Below, one piece after another: positions 1 to 9,502 of a stretch of 64,000 nt of DNA. The DNA lies in the NCBI GenBank assembly GCA_019118365.1, contig DWZA01000051.1:1-64000 (forward strand), written 5' to 3'. The translations under genes and the position numbers were made by a program. Each line of letters begins with the position of its first letter. Positions within the stretch are counted from its first letter, which is position 1. Origin of the DNA: Candidatus Lachnoclostridium stercoravium. Lineage in GTDB: Bacteria; Bacillota; Clostridia; Lachnospirales; Lachnospiraceae. A model generated the notes under the pieces. The model was not told the DNA's origin, did no database searches, and was given only the letters and a program-made list of their open reading frames with translations.

Positions 1-2
1 CA

Positions 3-914
3 GAAGCAGGGCTGCCTGCTGCACTTCCTGAAATAAAGAAGTGGTATGATGGATATCGTTTTGGAGAATCAGAAATATACTGTCCATGGGATGTGATCAA
101 TCATATGCGCGCGCTGATGGAAGATACTGCAGCAAGGCCGGGAAATTACTGGCTGGATACAAGCCATAATAATATCATCCGAAAATTCATAGATCTTCCG
201 AATATGTTCGTAAATGATAAATTTGAGATCTTATTGGCAGGAGGAGTGATCCAGGAACCGATCCAGGAGGACCTGACTTACGATGTGGCTCACTCTTCGG
301 AAGAAAATCTATGGAGTATTTTATATCTGACAGGATATCTGACGCAGGTCCTGCCTGTGGAACTTTCTGAGGACATAAAGATAGAGCCTGGAAAAAAGGC
401 GCTGAGGATTCCAAATGAAGAAGTGAGATCCGTTTTTGGAAATACAGTAAAGTCCTGGTTTGAAGATAAGATCGCCGCAAAAGACCGCCGCGATCTGTTT
501 CAGGCATGGTGGAATGGAGAAGACAAAAAGCTTACAAAGAATATTTCAGATATACTGTTTGATACGATCAGCTATTTTGATTATAAAGAAGATTATTACC
601 ACGCATTTGTTGCCGGATTGTTTGCCGGCGCGGGCTATGAAGTGAGGTCAAATTCTGAACAGGGATCAGGCCGGGCGGATATTATCGTAAAGGAAAGGCG
701 CCATAGACGGGCGATCGTGATCGAGGTGAAATGGACTGGAAAAAGAAATTCCGATATGGAAAAGGAATGCAGAGACGCTCTGGAACAGATTCAGGAAAGA
801 CAGTATGCAAAACGGCTCCAAATGGAAGGATACCGGTCGATACTTTGTTACGGAGCGGCATTTAAAGGGAAAGAGTGTCTGATAAAAGCAGGAAAGGACC
901 CTATCGAAGCCTAA
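3..914 (+). CDS. C-terminal part of AAA-ATPase-like / PD-(D/E)XK nuclease family protein (DUF1703-type), truncated by window start
   Basis: The frame is open upstream of the listed ORF and reads EAGLPAALPEIKKWYDGYRFGESEIYCPWDVINHM; KKWYDGYRFG and the C-terminal nuclease-like block (ADIIVKERRHRRAIVIEVKWT) are typical of this family. Confidence 0.85.
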   Translation, partial: EAGLPAALPEIKKWYDGYRFGESEIYCPWDVINHMRALMEDTAARPGNYWLDTSHNNIIRKFIDLPNMFVNDKFEILLAGGVIQEPIQEDLTYDVAHSSEENLWSILYLTGYLTQVLPVELSEDIKIEPGKKALRIPNEEVRSVFGNTVKSWFEDKIAAKDRRDLFQAWWNGEDKKLTKNISDILFDTISYFDYKEDYYHAFVAGLFAGAGYEVRSNSEQGSGRADIIVKERRHRRAIVIEVKWTGKRNSDMEKECRDALEQIQERQYAKRLQMEGYRSILCYGAAFKGKECLIKAGKDPIEA

Positions 915-1007
915 AAATGAAGCGGCAGGATCCGCCTGACGCAGCCCCGAAGGCCTTTGATTTGACAAATTCCTACCTTTCTGATAGGATAATGACAGCT
1001 GTGTTTT

Positions 1008-1853
1008 TTGAGATGGTCATACAGCCGGAGAAATTCAGGATCCCGGCTGGCAGGAAAGGTGGGAGGCTGCTTGAAGAAGAGCGGACAGGGCCGGATCGGC
1101 CGGTTGGCGCCTCCGGTCATGGGGATCGCAGCGCTGCTCCTTGTGTGGTATGTGATCTGCCGCATGGAATTGTTCAGCGCATACGTGCTGCCGCCGCCGG
1201 AGAAAGTGCTGGACAGCTTCTGGAATATGTGGATCTCCGGAGAAATATTTGAAGATATCTATATCAGCATGACCAGAGTCTTAAGAGGCTTTGTCATCGC
1301 CTTTGGCCTGGCCTTTTTGCTGGGGATGCTCCGAGTGGTATTTCCGGCATCAGGGCCTTATTTTGAATACCTGGTGCAGTTTTTCCGAAACGTGCCGCCT
1401 TTAAGCATGATCCCGCTTCTGATCCTCTGGTGCGGTATCGGAGAGACGACAAAGACGGCGATCATCGTCCTGGCTTCCTTTTTCCCTATGTATCTGAACG
1501 TGGTGAAGGGATTTACCGGCTGCGACAGGAAGCTTCTGGAAGTAGGGGATATGTTTGACTACAGCAAAAAAGAAAAATTTTTCAAGATCATCCTGCCCTA
1601 TGCTTCCGCGGATATCCTGGTGGGGATGCGCATTGGCTTAGGCTACAGCTGGCGGGCGATCATCGGAGCGGAAATGGTGGCGGCTTCCACAGGCCTGGGG
1701 CATATGATCCTTTTCGCCCAGCAGATGTCCCGGACGGACAAGGTGATCGTAGGGATCCTGGTGATCGGGATCGTAGGATATGCCACGGACAGGCTCTTTG
1801 GCCTGGCCATCGGAAAGCTGCTGAAAGGAAATTACGAAAATGGGTGGAATTAA
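1008..1853 (+). CDS. ABC transporter permease (NitT/TauT type); true start probably a TTG near 1071
   Basis: Multi-TM protein with a binding-protein-dependent permease EAA-like region; overlaps the ATPase gene. Confidence 0.85.
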   Translation: MRWSYSRRNSGSRLAGKVGGCLKKSGQGRIGRLAPPVMGIAALLLVWYVICRMELFSAYVLPPPEKVLDSFWNMWISGEIFEDIYISMTRVLRGFVIAFGLAFLLGMLRVVFPASGPYFEYLVQFFRNVPPLSMIPLLILWCGIGETTKTAIIVLASFFPMYLNVVKGFTGCDRKLLEVGDMFDYSKKEKFFKIILPYASADILVGMRIGLGYSWRAIIGAEMVAASTGLGHMILFAQQMSRTDKVIVGILVIGIVGYATDRLFGLAIGKLLKGNYENGWN

Positions 1854-2574
1854 GATCATTGGCCTGAAAAAGTCCTACCAGGTGGAAAACAGAGAGCTTC
1901 CTGTGCTTACAGGGATCGATCTGGAGATCCCGGAGAAACAGATCACAGTGATCCTTGGCAGGAGCGGCTGCGGGAAAACGACGCTGCTGCGCCTTACCGG
2001 AGGTCTGGAACAGGCAGATTCCGGAGAGATCCGGTATGACGGCTCTCACAGGACGGCATTCGTCTTTCAGGAACCAAGGCTCATGCCATGGCTGACGGTC
2101 CGGCAGAACATCCTGTTCGGCCTTAAAGGAAAGGAAAAGAAGGAAAACAGGAGCCGGGCGGAGGAGATCATCCGCACCGTAGGGCTGTCTGGATTTGAAA
2201 AGGCTTATCCCGCCCAGCTTTCCGGCGGCATGCAGCAGCGGACCGCCCTGGCCAGGGCGTTGGCCTACCGGCCGTCTTTTATCATGATGGACGAGCCTTT
2301 CGCAGCCCTGGATCATTTTACAAGAGAACAGATGCAGCAGGAGCTTCTGCGGGTGCAGAGAACAGAGGACTGCAGCATTCTGTTTGTCACCCACAGCATC
2401 GACGAGGCGCTGATCCTGGGAAATAAGCTGGCGGTGATCGACCGGGGACGGGTGAAGAAAGAATATGTGCTGGAAGATCCTGCTGAAAAGAGAAATCTTC
2501 TGGACGACCGGTTCATACAACTAAAGCGGGAGATCATCGGGGACTTAAACGAAGCAGAAACAGCCGGAGAGTAA
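1840..2574 (+). CDS. ABC transporter ATP-binding protein (NitT/TauT type)
   Basis: Walker A GRSGCGKTT, signature LSGGMQQR, Walker B FIMMDEP. Confidence 0.95.
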   Translation: MGGIKIIGLKKSYQVENRELPVLTGIDLEIPEKQITVILGRSGCGKTTLLRLTGGLEQADSGEIRYDGSHRTAFVFQEPRLMPWLTVRQNILFGLKGKEKKENRSRAEEIIRTVGLSGFEKAYPAQLSGGMQQRTALARALAYRPSFIMMDEPFAALDHFTREQMQQELLRVQRTEDCSILFVTHSIDEALILGNKLAVIDRGRVKKEYVLEDPAEKRNLLDDRFIQLKREIIGDLNEAETAGE

Positions 2575-2600
2575 AGACTGCGGCTTTTTCTAAAATATAT

Positions 2601-2660
2601 GTAACAGTTCAGAACGGCGGGAAAACAGGGGCAAGAAGATGTGCCGCCCGGAACGGTTAC
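2601..2660. repeat. Dispersed palindromic repeat, copy A
   Basis: GTAACAGTTCAGAACGGCGG...CAAGAAGATGTGCCGCCCGGAACGGTTAC. Confidence 0.7.
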
Positions 2661-2689
2661 AAATACATAATAGAATGAGGAGGAAGATT

Positions 2690-3805
2690 ATGAAAAAATG
2701 GATCGCAGTTTTGACAGCGGCCGCGATGGGAGCCGCAGTTTTATCTGGATGCGGCAGCAGCCAGAAAGAAGAGGCAGGCGCTGAAACTGAGGCGGGCACG
2801 TCCGGGACAGAGGTGAGCACGTCTGGAACCGAGGCGGGCGCAGCGGGAGAAACAGAAGGAACGGCGGAAAGCGTTTCGGAAGAGTCCGGCTCTGAGGAAG
2901 CCGGCCAGGAGGAAAGCAAGTCGGCGGAAAACACCTCCGGCCTGGATAAGCTGGTATTTACCTACGTAACAGCCCCGCTGAACGTTCCGAGCATCGTGGA
3001 AAAGGATCAGGGAATCTTTGCAGATGCGTTCAGCGATATGGGAATCGATGTGGAATATGCGGAGATCACCTCCGGCGCGGATCAGACACAGGCCCTTGCT
3101 TCCGGCGATGTACAGGTGCTTTACGCCGTAGGCTCCAGCTCCGTGATCCTTTCCGCTGCGAATGGAGCGGATATTAAGGTGATCAATATGTACAGCCGTT
3201 CTCCGGGAGCGTTCTGCATGTATACAAAGGATGAGAGCCTGACCACGCCGGAAAGCCTGGCAGGAAAGACCATTGCAGGACCTGTGGGGACGAATCTTCA
3301 CGAGCTTCTTGCCGCATATCTTGCCTCTGCGGATATGACGATCGACGACGTGAATTATGTGAATATGTCAATTCCGGACGCTATGGCCGGTCTGGAAGGC
3401 GGAAGCCTGGATGTGGCTCTCCTCGCCGGGGCTACGGCTTATCAGGCGGAGCAGTCCGGATATCATATGATCGCCGACGGCGAGGGACTGATCGATGCGG
3501 ACATTGCAGTAGCGGTGACAGGGGAGTTCTATGAGGAGCATCCGGAAATCATCGAGAAACTGGAAGAGGCTCAGGAAGCGGTCATTGATTTCATGGACAG
3601 CAACCCGGATGAAACAATGGAGATCGTGGCAGAAGCGCTGGATCTGGACGTAACGGCAGTAGAAGATATGTATGCCGATTATGATTTCAGCCTGGAAGTG
3701 ACCGATAAGGACCGGGAAGGATTCCAGAAGACGGCGGACTTTATGCTGGAAGCAGATATGATCGAAAATGAGATAGATACAGACACGCTGTTTGCGGCGG
3801 AATAA
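2690..3805 (+). CDS. ABC transporter substrate-binding lipoprotein (NMT1/SsuA-like)
   Basis: Lipobox VLSGCGSS; RBS aggagga before ATG 2690; Glu/Ser/Gly-rich linker, then a periplasmic-binding fold pattern; next to permease and ATPase. Confidence 0.88.
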   Translation: MKKWIAVLTAAAMGAAVLSGCGSSQKEEAGAETEAGTSGTEVSTSGTEAGAAGETEGTAESVSEESGSEEAGQEESKSAENTSGLDKLVFTYVTAPLNVPSIVEKDQGIFADAFSDMGIDVEYAEITSGADQTQALASGDVQVLYAVGSSSVILSAANGADIKVINMYSRSPGAFCMYTKDESLTTPESLAGKTIAGPVGTNLHELLAAYLASADMTIDDVNYVNMSIPDAMAGLEGGSLDVALLAGATAYQAEQSGYHMIADGEGLIDADIAVAVTGEFYEEHPEIIEKLEEAQEAVIDFMDSNPDETMEIVAEALDLDVTAVEDMYADYDFSLEVTDKDREGFQKTADFMLEADMIENEIDTDTLFAAE

Positions 3806-3864
3806 AGAAGAAAACAGGATTTTTAGAATGAACAGGGGACTGTCGGGAAAGAGATAGTTTTAAA

Positions 3865-3904
3865 CAGGGGCCGGAGCGACTTACATGAGTCGCTCCGGCC
3901 CCTG
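3865..3904. terminator. Strong hairpin downstream of the ABC operon
   Basis: CAGGGGCCGGAGCGACT - TACATG - AGTCGCTCCGGCCCCTG, 17-bp perfect stem; no clear U tract. Confidence 0.7.
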
Positions 3905-4230
3905 AAATTTATGTATAAATATGTGTGGGGTCAGGGCAGCAGACTATATTGATGAATTGAACTATCAAATTTATGCGTCTTTCCTGTAGGAAAAGGACTC
4001 AGAAGAAATTATCTTAAAATATAGAGTTTATTCAAAAAAATATAGAAAACAAACAATTTTACAAAATATTAAAAAGTTTACCTTGAATTTATAGAAAATA
4101 AACAATCCTTTGATAGAAGGAATTGGGAAACGATTATATAATTATGCCATAAAATGACAGATAGAAAGCAATAAATAGAAGAGTTACGGAATTATCGGCA
4201 ACAAGGAGCAGACTACAGGAGAATACATCT

Positions 4231-6240
4231 ATGGGGAAGAAACTTCGAATTATTTGTTTTTGCCTGATCTTTTTAATTACTTTTTCATTTCCAATTCAAG
4301 CAAAAGAATTTACAAGCCAGAGGAATGGCCTTGACGTTATGTTTGCCATAGACAGCAGCGGCTCTATGGCATCTAATGATCCGCAACGGATCGGCATGTC
4401 TATGGTAAAAGCCTTTATAGACACTGTTCATATCGAAAACATACGCATTGGATGCGTAGCCTACAGCGACCAGATCGTGTCAGTTATTTCACCTGTTACA
4501 ATTGAAGAACCATCTGCCAGAGAAGAGCTAAAAAGCCACTTGGATCAGATTGCTTATTCCGGAGACACGGATATGGGGCTGGGAATAAAAACTGCTTTGG
4601 AAGCCATGCCAGAGGAAGAAGGAAGGGATCGGATCCTGGTAGTGATCTCAGATGGAGAGACAGACCTGCCGGGAGGAACCGGGCGGACAGAGGCTCAGTC
4701 TCAGGAAGATTTAAGGGCCAGCGCCAAGATATGCGCCAGAGAAAATATCCCTGTTTATGGCGTGGCTTTTGGACAGTATGACGGAAGCAGGGACAGCCTG
4801 ACAGAAATAACTGCTCAGACAGGAGGAGAAGTCTGCCAGGTGACAGAGCCGGAAGACTTGATCGAGATTCTGTACGGCATTTTTGACAACAATTTTTCTT
4901 ATAAGATCCAGCAGCTGTCTTCAGGAATCTATGGACAGGGAACACAGAAAATCCGGGTATCTTTAGAGGAGCCTTATCTGGATGAAATGGATCTTCTGCT
5001 GATCTCTTCCGGACAGGCGGGGACAGCTTCCATTCAATATGGAGAAAAGGTTATCCCTCTTTCTGTTTCGGCAAATTATGGAGTGGGGAAGATCGACCAT
5101 GGAGAAATCGATAGTTCTATAAAAGACATGACTTTGACGGCAGCAACCTTTCAGGGGCAGAGCTTAAAGCTGTATTTAATCAGCTATCGGGAGCTTCTTC
5201 CTGTCTTTTCTGTGGAAGAGAAGATCAGAAAGAACCAGGAGATCCCTTATCAGGTCTATTTCAAAGACAGGCAGGGACAGATCATAGCAGACGAAGGATT
5301 CTACAGCCGCTTTCAGTGGATCTTAGAAGAAGAGGATGAAAACGGCAGCCATATGGTTCAAAAGGAGGCCTGGCTGAAAGACGGAGTGCTGGAAGGGGCG
5401 ATAGAAGTCAGCCGGTCTGGCAGATTAGAGCTTCATGGAAACCTGGAAGACAATTTAGGGTCTTATCCCTTTGACGCGGAGCTGTCTGCAGTGAATACGC
5501 CGCCTCAGGGAAGCCTGCCCCAGATCAGCGTCAGCAGGCTGGGCGGAGAAAAAGAGTATCTTTTGGACGAATATTTTCAGGATGCAGACGGTGACAGCCT
5601 GTCCTATACAGTAGGGTCGGGAACAGAGGGAAGGGCGGAGATCCGTCTGGAAGGATCCAGACTGAATATAAAGCCGCAAAAGAGCGGAAGGCAGACATTT
5701 ACCGTCTTTGTAAGCGATGGAGAAGACACGCTTTCTTATCCGATAGAAGTGGAAGTGACCCCTCTGTGGATCACCTTTTGGTGGGCCATATTAGCCGCAG
5801 TAGTGGCCGCAGCATTGATTCTCTTTAAGATTTTTTATAGACCAAAGCCGCAGATAGAGATTATCGCCCAGAGAAAACAGGGGAACCGTTTTGCAGGAAA
5901 AATGGACGCTTATGTAACAGTACAGCCAGACGGTACAGAAGAGATACCGCCGCTTACCTTTCCTATGTACAAAATCAGGGATTCCAGAGTATGTCTGGGG
6001 GATCTGATGAGAGAATATCCGGAAGTAGTGGACGCTCTGCGCCTGGATCTCATTTTCCTGATCGCAGACGAGAACAGGAGAATGATCCTTTATCATACAT
6101 CGCCTTCAACGATTATGACTGGAAGTTCTATTCTGTGCAGGCAGATCCAGTACAGCCTGGGTTTTGGAGACGTTTTGTACATAACGGCGCCGGACGGGGC
6201 TTACGAACTGGAAATCCACTATATTGCAGTAATTCAATAA
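4231..6240 (+). CDS. vWA-domain membrane protein, first gene of the contractile injection block
   Basis: Signal peptide; MIDAS motif DVMFAIDSSGSMAS; Ig/cadherin-like segment (DADGDSLSYTVG); C-terminal TM WITFWWAILAAVVAAALILFKIFY with a cytoplasmic tail. Confidence 0.85.
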   Translation: MGKKLRIICFCLIFLITFSFPIQAKEFTSQRNGLDVMFAIDSSGSMASNDPQRIGMSMVKAFIDTVHIENIRIGCVAYSDQIVSVISPVTIEEPSAREELKSHLDQIAYSGDTDMGLGIKTALEAMPEEEGRDRILVVISDGETDLPGGTGRTEAQSQEDLRASAKICARENIPVYGVAFGQYDGSRDSLTEITAQTGGEVCQVTEPEDLIEILYGIFDNNFSYKIQQLSSGIYGQGTQKIRVSLEEPYLDEMDLLLISSGQAGTASIQYGEKVIPLSVSANYGVGKIDHGEIDSSIKDMTLTAATFQGQSLKLYLISYRELLPVFSVEEKIRKNQEIPYQVYFKDRQGQIIADEGFYSRFQWILEEEDENGSHMVQKEAWLKDGVLEGAIEVSRSGRLELHGNLEDNLGSYPFDAELSAVNTPPQGSLPQISVSRLGGEKEYLLDEYFQDADGDSLSYTVGSGTEGRAEIRLEGSRLNIKPQKSGRQTFTVFVSDGEDTLSYPIEVEVTPLWITFWWAILAAVVAAALILFKIFYRPKPQIEIIAQRKQGNRFAGKMDAYVTVQPDGTEEIPPLTFPMYKIRDSRVCLGDLMREYPEVVDALRLDLIFLIADENRRMILYHTSPSTIMTGSSILCRQIQYSLGFGDVLYITAPDGAYELEIHYIAVIQ

Positions 6241-6298
6241 AAATAACTGTAAAACAGTTATTGATAAAAATAAAAATAAAGATAAGGGAGCATAGCTT

Positions 6299-8467
6299 AT
6301 GGAGACAATTACTCAAACCAACCGTACCATACTGTTTGCAGAGATCAATCCAGAACGGCTGAATCTGATCACACTGATCGGAGATGTCAGAGGCAAGACC
6401 AGCCTGGATGACGACAAGATCAAAGAGATCAATGAAGAGCTTCTGGTCAGCAGCTTTGATGAATTTCTGGACAAGTTTGCGCCAGTTGTCTACTCCTGGT
6501 GTGACGCTACATCAGCCTCCATCCAGTATAGCCTGGAGAAGCCGGAGAACCTCCCGGAAAGCTGTATTACAGAGATTCCTTTAACAAGATCCAACGACCT
6601 TTTGAATATGCTGATCACATTGGTGGATGCAAAAGGAGCCCAGGGCGTTGCTAACGTAGATTTCAAATTCAGCAATGTGTTAAATATGATCTCTCCCAAG
6701 AAGATCATGGACGATATCCGCCAGGTGCGCAGGGAAATCCAATATACATATGGAAAATATATGGAATTAGATGAAGGAGATCCGAAGCGTCTGGACCTGG
6801 GAGATAAGCTGAATTATCAGTTTGAACAGGCCAGCTTAAATTATAACAATGTATTGGCCATGCTGCCTCTGGCCATTGAAGATATTAAGACCCGCATGCT
6901 TTTAGGAGAGCATGAAAGCGGACACAGGGGAAAGGATTTTAAAGCCGGCCTTTTAAGCATGGGAGACGACGGCGAACTGAAGATTCTGGAGATGAAGCAG
7001 GAAGAGAGCACACAGCTGGCAGTAGTAGACGATGGCATCAATACCAGCCTGATGGAAGTGTTCCGGGAGGATTATGACGCGTTAAATGAAAATCCTTCGG
7101 ATTATGTGAGAGATCTGGTAGTCCGCACATTCTGTCCCCTGGCATCTACCATGGAAAGCACAGTAGACAGAGAAACAGAAGTAAAGAACTATAATCATTA
7201 CCTGGAGTTTTATAAAAAGAGCAAAGATGATTTCGTAAAAGCGGTAAAGCCTCTCATTGAAAAGATCCTGGGAGTAAAAACATTTTTTGACCAGTACCAG
7301 GTGAAGGAAAAGGGAATGCAGCCCAAACTCCTTGTTACCAATACGCCTCTGGACATGATGGTGAAGTCCAGCAACCTTCCAAGGCTCTTAACCTACCTGA
7401 ATACTACCAATGACAAAAATGAATTTGAAAATACCATCTGGTTCGGCATCGTTCCTGATGTGGAGCTGAATCAGACAGGAGGAGGAAAGATCCACCGCCT
7501 CCGTTTTGCAGGAAACCAGAAAGCTGCAAAAGAAGGGGCTGTTACTATGGAAAGCCTGGCTTCTTTAATGAACGCCATCTATCCATACCGGATCACTACA
7601 TTTTTCAGCTTTGTCACAGGCGAAGAAACGTCCTTCAGCTATGTGGCTACAGAAGGCGTGGCTATGTTTAAGGACAAATGTGAGCCTTTGATGAAACGGG
7701 AATACAGCGAGTTTTTAGTGCCCTGTATCCCAAATGCCACGATTATCCCGAAGGATAAATCCGGACTGGTGCTGGATAAGAAGATGGTTATTGACGATGA
7801 GGGAAATGTAGCCTTATCTGAGGAAAAGGAAGACGTGATGAAGATGTGGCTGGAAGGAGTCTATGTAGGGGCTTCCTATGAAGCTGCAGGCATCGTAGCC
7901 GCATGGCAGTGCCCGGAATACTTAAAACAGAGGTTCCCTAATACGACTATGAATTATCCGGGAGTCCGTTTTGATATAGAAGCTGACGACAACGCCCTTT
8001 TAGCAGCTACCAGTATGACAAAAGAAATTTCCGGATTTACCAATGCCACGAAAAATTCTATCAACAATACCGGTTTCGGTTTTGTATTTACCTCTGACAA
8101 CGCTCAGTACAAGGGCCGCGAGATTAAAAACATCATGGTCTATAAGTGCAGGAACCTTCTTGCCAACGGAAATGAATTTGAACCGATCTATAAGACCCTT
8201 GTTATCACCTATATTGAACGTATCCTGCGTTTTTACAGCAGCGACTTCAAACAGGACAAGATACTGAAATTTTTCAGCAACAATCCAAGCAGTCAGAAGA
8301 GCTTGTGGGATGGGGACCGCAGCTATGTCAATTCCATTCTTCAGGACGGAGATGAACTGGATTATTCCATCGATGAAAAAAATGGCATTTGCAATGTGCT
8401 GGTAACATTTAGTAATACTACAAGAAATCTGAAGGTAGAGCTGACCAGGAAAGCAGGAGCAGTATAA
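6299..8467 (+). CDS. Candidate contractile sheath protein (TssC/phage-sheath-like, 722 aa)
   Basis: Size and position directly before two tube-like genes; C-terminal region IKNIMVYKCRNLL...FEPIYKTLVITYIERILRFYSSD resembles the sheath C-terminal domain layout; fold assignment is inference. Confidence 0.6.
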   Translation: METITQTNRTILFAEINPERLNLITLIGDVRGKTSLDDDKIKEINEELLVSSFDEFLDKFAPVVYSWCDATSASIQYSLEKPENLPESCITEIPLTRSNDLLNMLITLVDAKGAQGVANVDFKFSNVLNMISPKKIMDDIRQVRREIQYTYGKYMELDEGDPKRLDLGDKLNYQFEQASLNYNNVLAMLPLAIEDIKTRMLLGEHESGHRGKDFKAGLLSMGDDGELKILEMKQEESTQLAVVDDGINTSLMEVFREDYDALNENPSDYVRDLVVRTFCPLASTMESTVDRETEVKNYNHYLEFYKKSKDDFVKAVKPLIEKILGVKTFFDQYQVKEKGMQPKLLVTNTPLDMMVKSSNLPRLLTYLNTTNDKNEFENTIWFGIVPDVELNQTGGGKIHRLRFAGNQKAAKEGAVTMESLASLMNAIYPYRITTFFSFVTGEETSFSYVATEGVAMFKDKCEPLMKREYSEFLVPCIPNATIIPKDKSGLVLDKKMVIDDEGNVALSEEKEDVMKMWLEGVYVGASYEAAGIVAAWQCPEYLKQRFPNTTMNYPGVRFDIEADDNALLAATSMTKEISGFTNATKNSINNTGFGFVFTSDNAQYKGREIKNIMVYKCRNLLANGNEFEPIYKTLVITYIERILRFYSSDFKQDKILKFFSNNPSSQKSLWDGDRSYVNSILQDGDELDYSIDEKNGICNVLVTFSNTTRNLKVELTRKAGAV

Positions 8468-8480
8468 AATCTGACGGCAG

Positions 8481-8501
8481 AAAAGGGAAGATCCCTTTTT
8501 T
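8481..8501 (+). terminator. Intrinsic-terminator-like hairpin between sheath and tube genes
   Basis: AAAAGGGA-AGA-TCCCTTTT followed by TT, with no room for another gene before the next RBS. Confidence 0.55.
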
Positions 8502-8538
8502 GATAAAATAAATAAAATCATACAGGAGGAAAAGCAAA

Positions 8539-8967
8539 ATGGGATTACGTTTGAAAATTGAGGGAAATGAAACCATTAATCTCCGTGAGACCAGCATTAT
8601 GACTGTGGAATTCGGAGCAGATATCCCTCACGACTCTAACGCACGTTCTACCGATCTGGGAAGTACAGTGCTGATCACTGGAAAAATTTTAGCAGCCGTG
8701 GACGGAGAAGCAGCAGACGATACCAGCAAGATAGCCAGATGGGCTCTTGTACCGGCGGAAAACGCCGACTGTTACCGGAACGTTCTGATCGAGGTGATCA
8801 ATGCCTCTCAGGTTGTCCGTCAGATCACCCTGCCTAATGCCTTTGTGATCGATTACAAAGAAGATTTCAGCGATGAAGCTGGTACCGGAGTGTTTACATT
8901 GCTGATCAAACAGAAGAAGGATAAAATGATCTCTTTAAAATTTGAAGGCGGATTTGGCGGCGAATAA
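8539..8967 (+). CDS. Candidate tube protein 1 (Hcp/gp19-like), 142 aa
   Basis: Small, beta-rich; RBS aggagga; paralogous to the next ORF with identical block FGADIPHDSNARSTDLGST; follows the sheath candidate. Confidence 0.6.
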   Translation: MGLRLKIEGNETINLRETSIMTVEFGADIPHDSNARSTDLGSTVLITGKILAAVDGEAADDTSKIARWALVPAENADCYRNVLIEVINASQVVRQITLPNAFVIDYKEDFSDEAGTGVFTLLIKQKKDKMISLKFEGGFGGE

Positions 8968-9003
8968 AAACAGCCTGTTTACTGAGAAAGGAGAAACACA
9001 ACA

Positions 9004-9429
9004 ATGGGATTCAAATTAAAAGTGGAAGGCCCAAACACCATTGAATTGGGAACAACCAGCATTATCAGCGTAAAATTCGGAGCAGATATTCCTCATGACT
9101 CCAACGCCCGTTCTACCGATCTGGGCAGCACCATTGAGATCAGCGGAAAGATCCTCACTGCTGTAGACGGAGAAGCATTTGATTCTACAAAACAGCTGGG
9201 ACTTTGGTCCCTGGTTCCGGCGGAAAAAGCCGATTGTTACCGGAAAGCAGCGATTGAAGTGATCGCAGCTTCTCAGGTGGTGAGAAAATACACCTTCCCC
9301 AATGCCTTTGTAGTAGATTACAAAGAGGATTACGGCGACATTGAAGGAGTAGGGACTTTCCATCTGATCATCAAACAGAAAAAGGATAAAATGGCCCAGA
9401 TCACAGTGGAAGGCGGATACAGCCTGTAA
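9004..9429 (+). CDS. Candidate tube protein 2 (Hcp/gp19-like), 141 aa
   Basis: Paralogue of 8539-8967 along its whole length (ADCYR, DYKED, LIKQKKDKM also shared). Confidence 0.6.
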   Translation: MGFKLKVEGPNTIELGTTSIISVKFGADIPHDSNARSTDLGSTIEISGKILTAVDGEAFDSTKQLGLWSLVPAEKADCYRKAAIEVIAASQVVRKYTFPNAFVVDYKEDYGDIEGVGTFHLIIKQKKDKMAQITVEGGYSL

Positions 9430-9437
9430 ACTACAGA

Positions 9438-9465
9438 GGCGGGCCTGCCCTGAGGACAGCCCGCC
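9438..9465 (+). other. GC-rich intra-operon hairpin after tube 2
   Basis: GGCGGGC...GCCCGCC with inner CTG/CAG pairing; no U tract, so possibly an RNA stabiliser or processing site. Confidence 0.5.
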
Positions 9466-9502
9466 GGCCTTCCGGATAAATGAGATCACAGGCGGAGGTT
9501 CA

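Noticed and set aside
1-914. AAA-ATPase-like (DUF1703) protein as part of the injection system
   Set aside because: Separated from the block by a complete ABC operon and a strong hairpin; common, independently occurring family.
1660-2520. 286-aa antisense ORF over ABC transporter genes
   Set aside because: Shadow ORF opposite Walker motifs of the ATPase.
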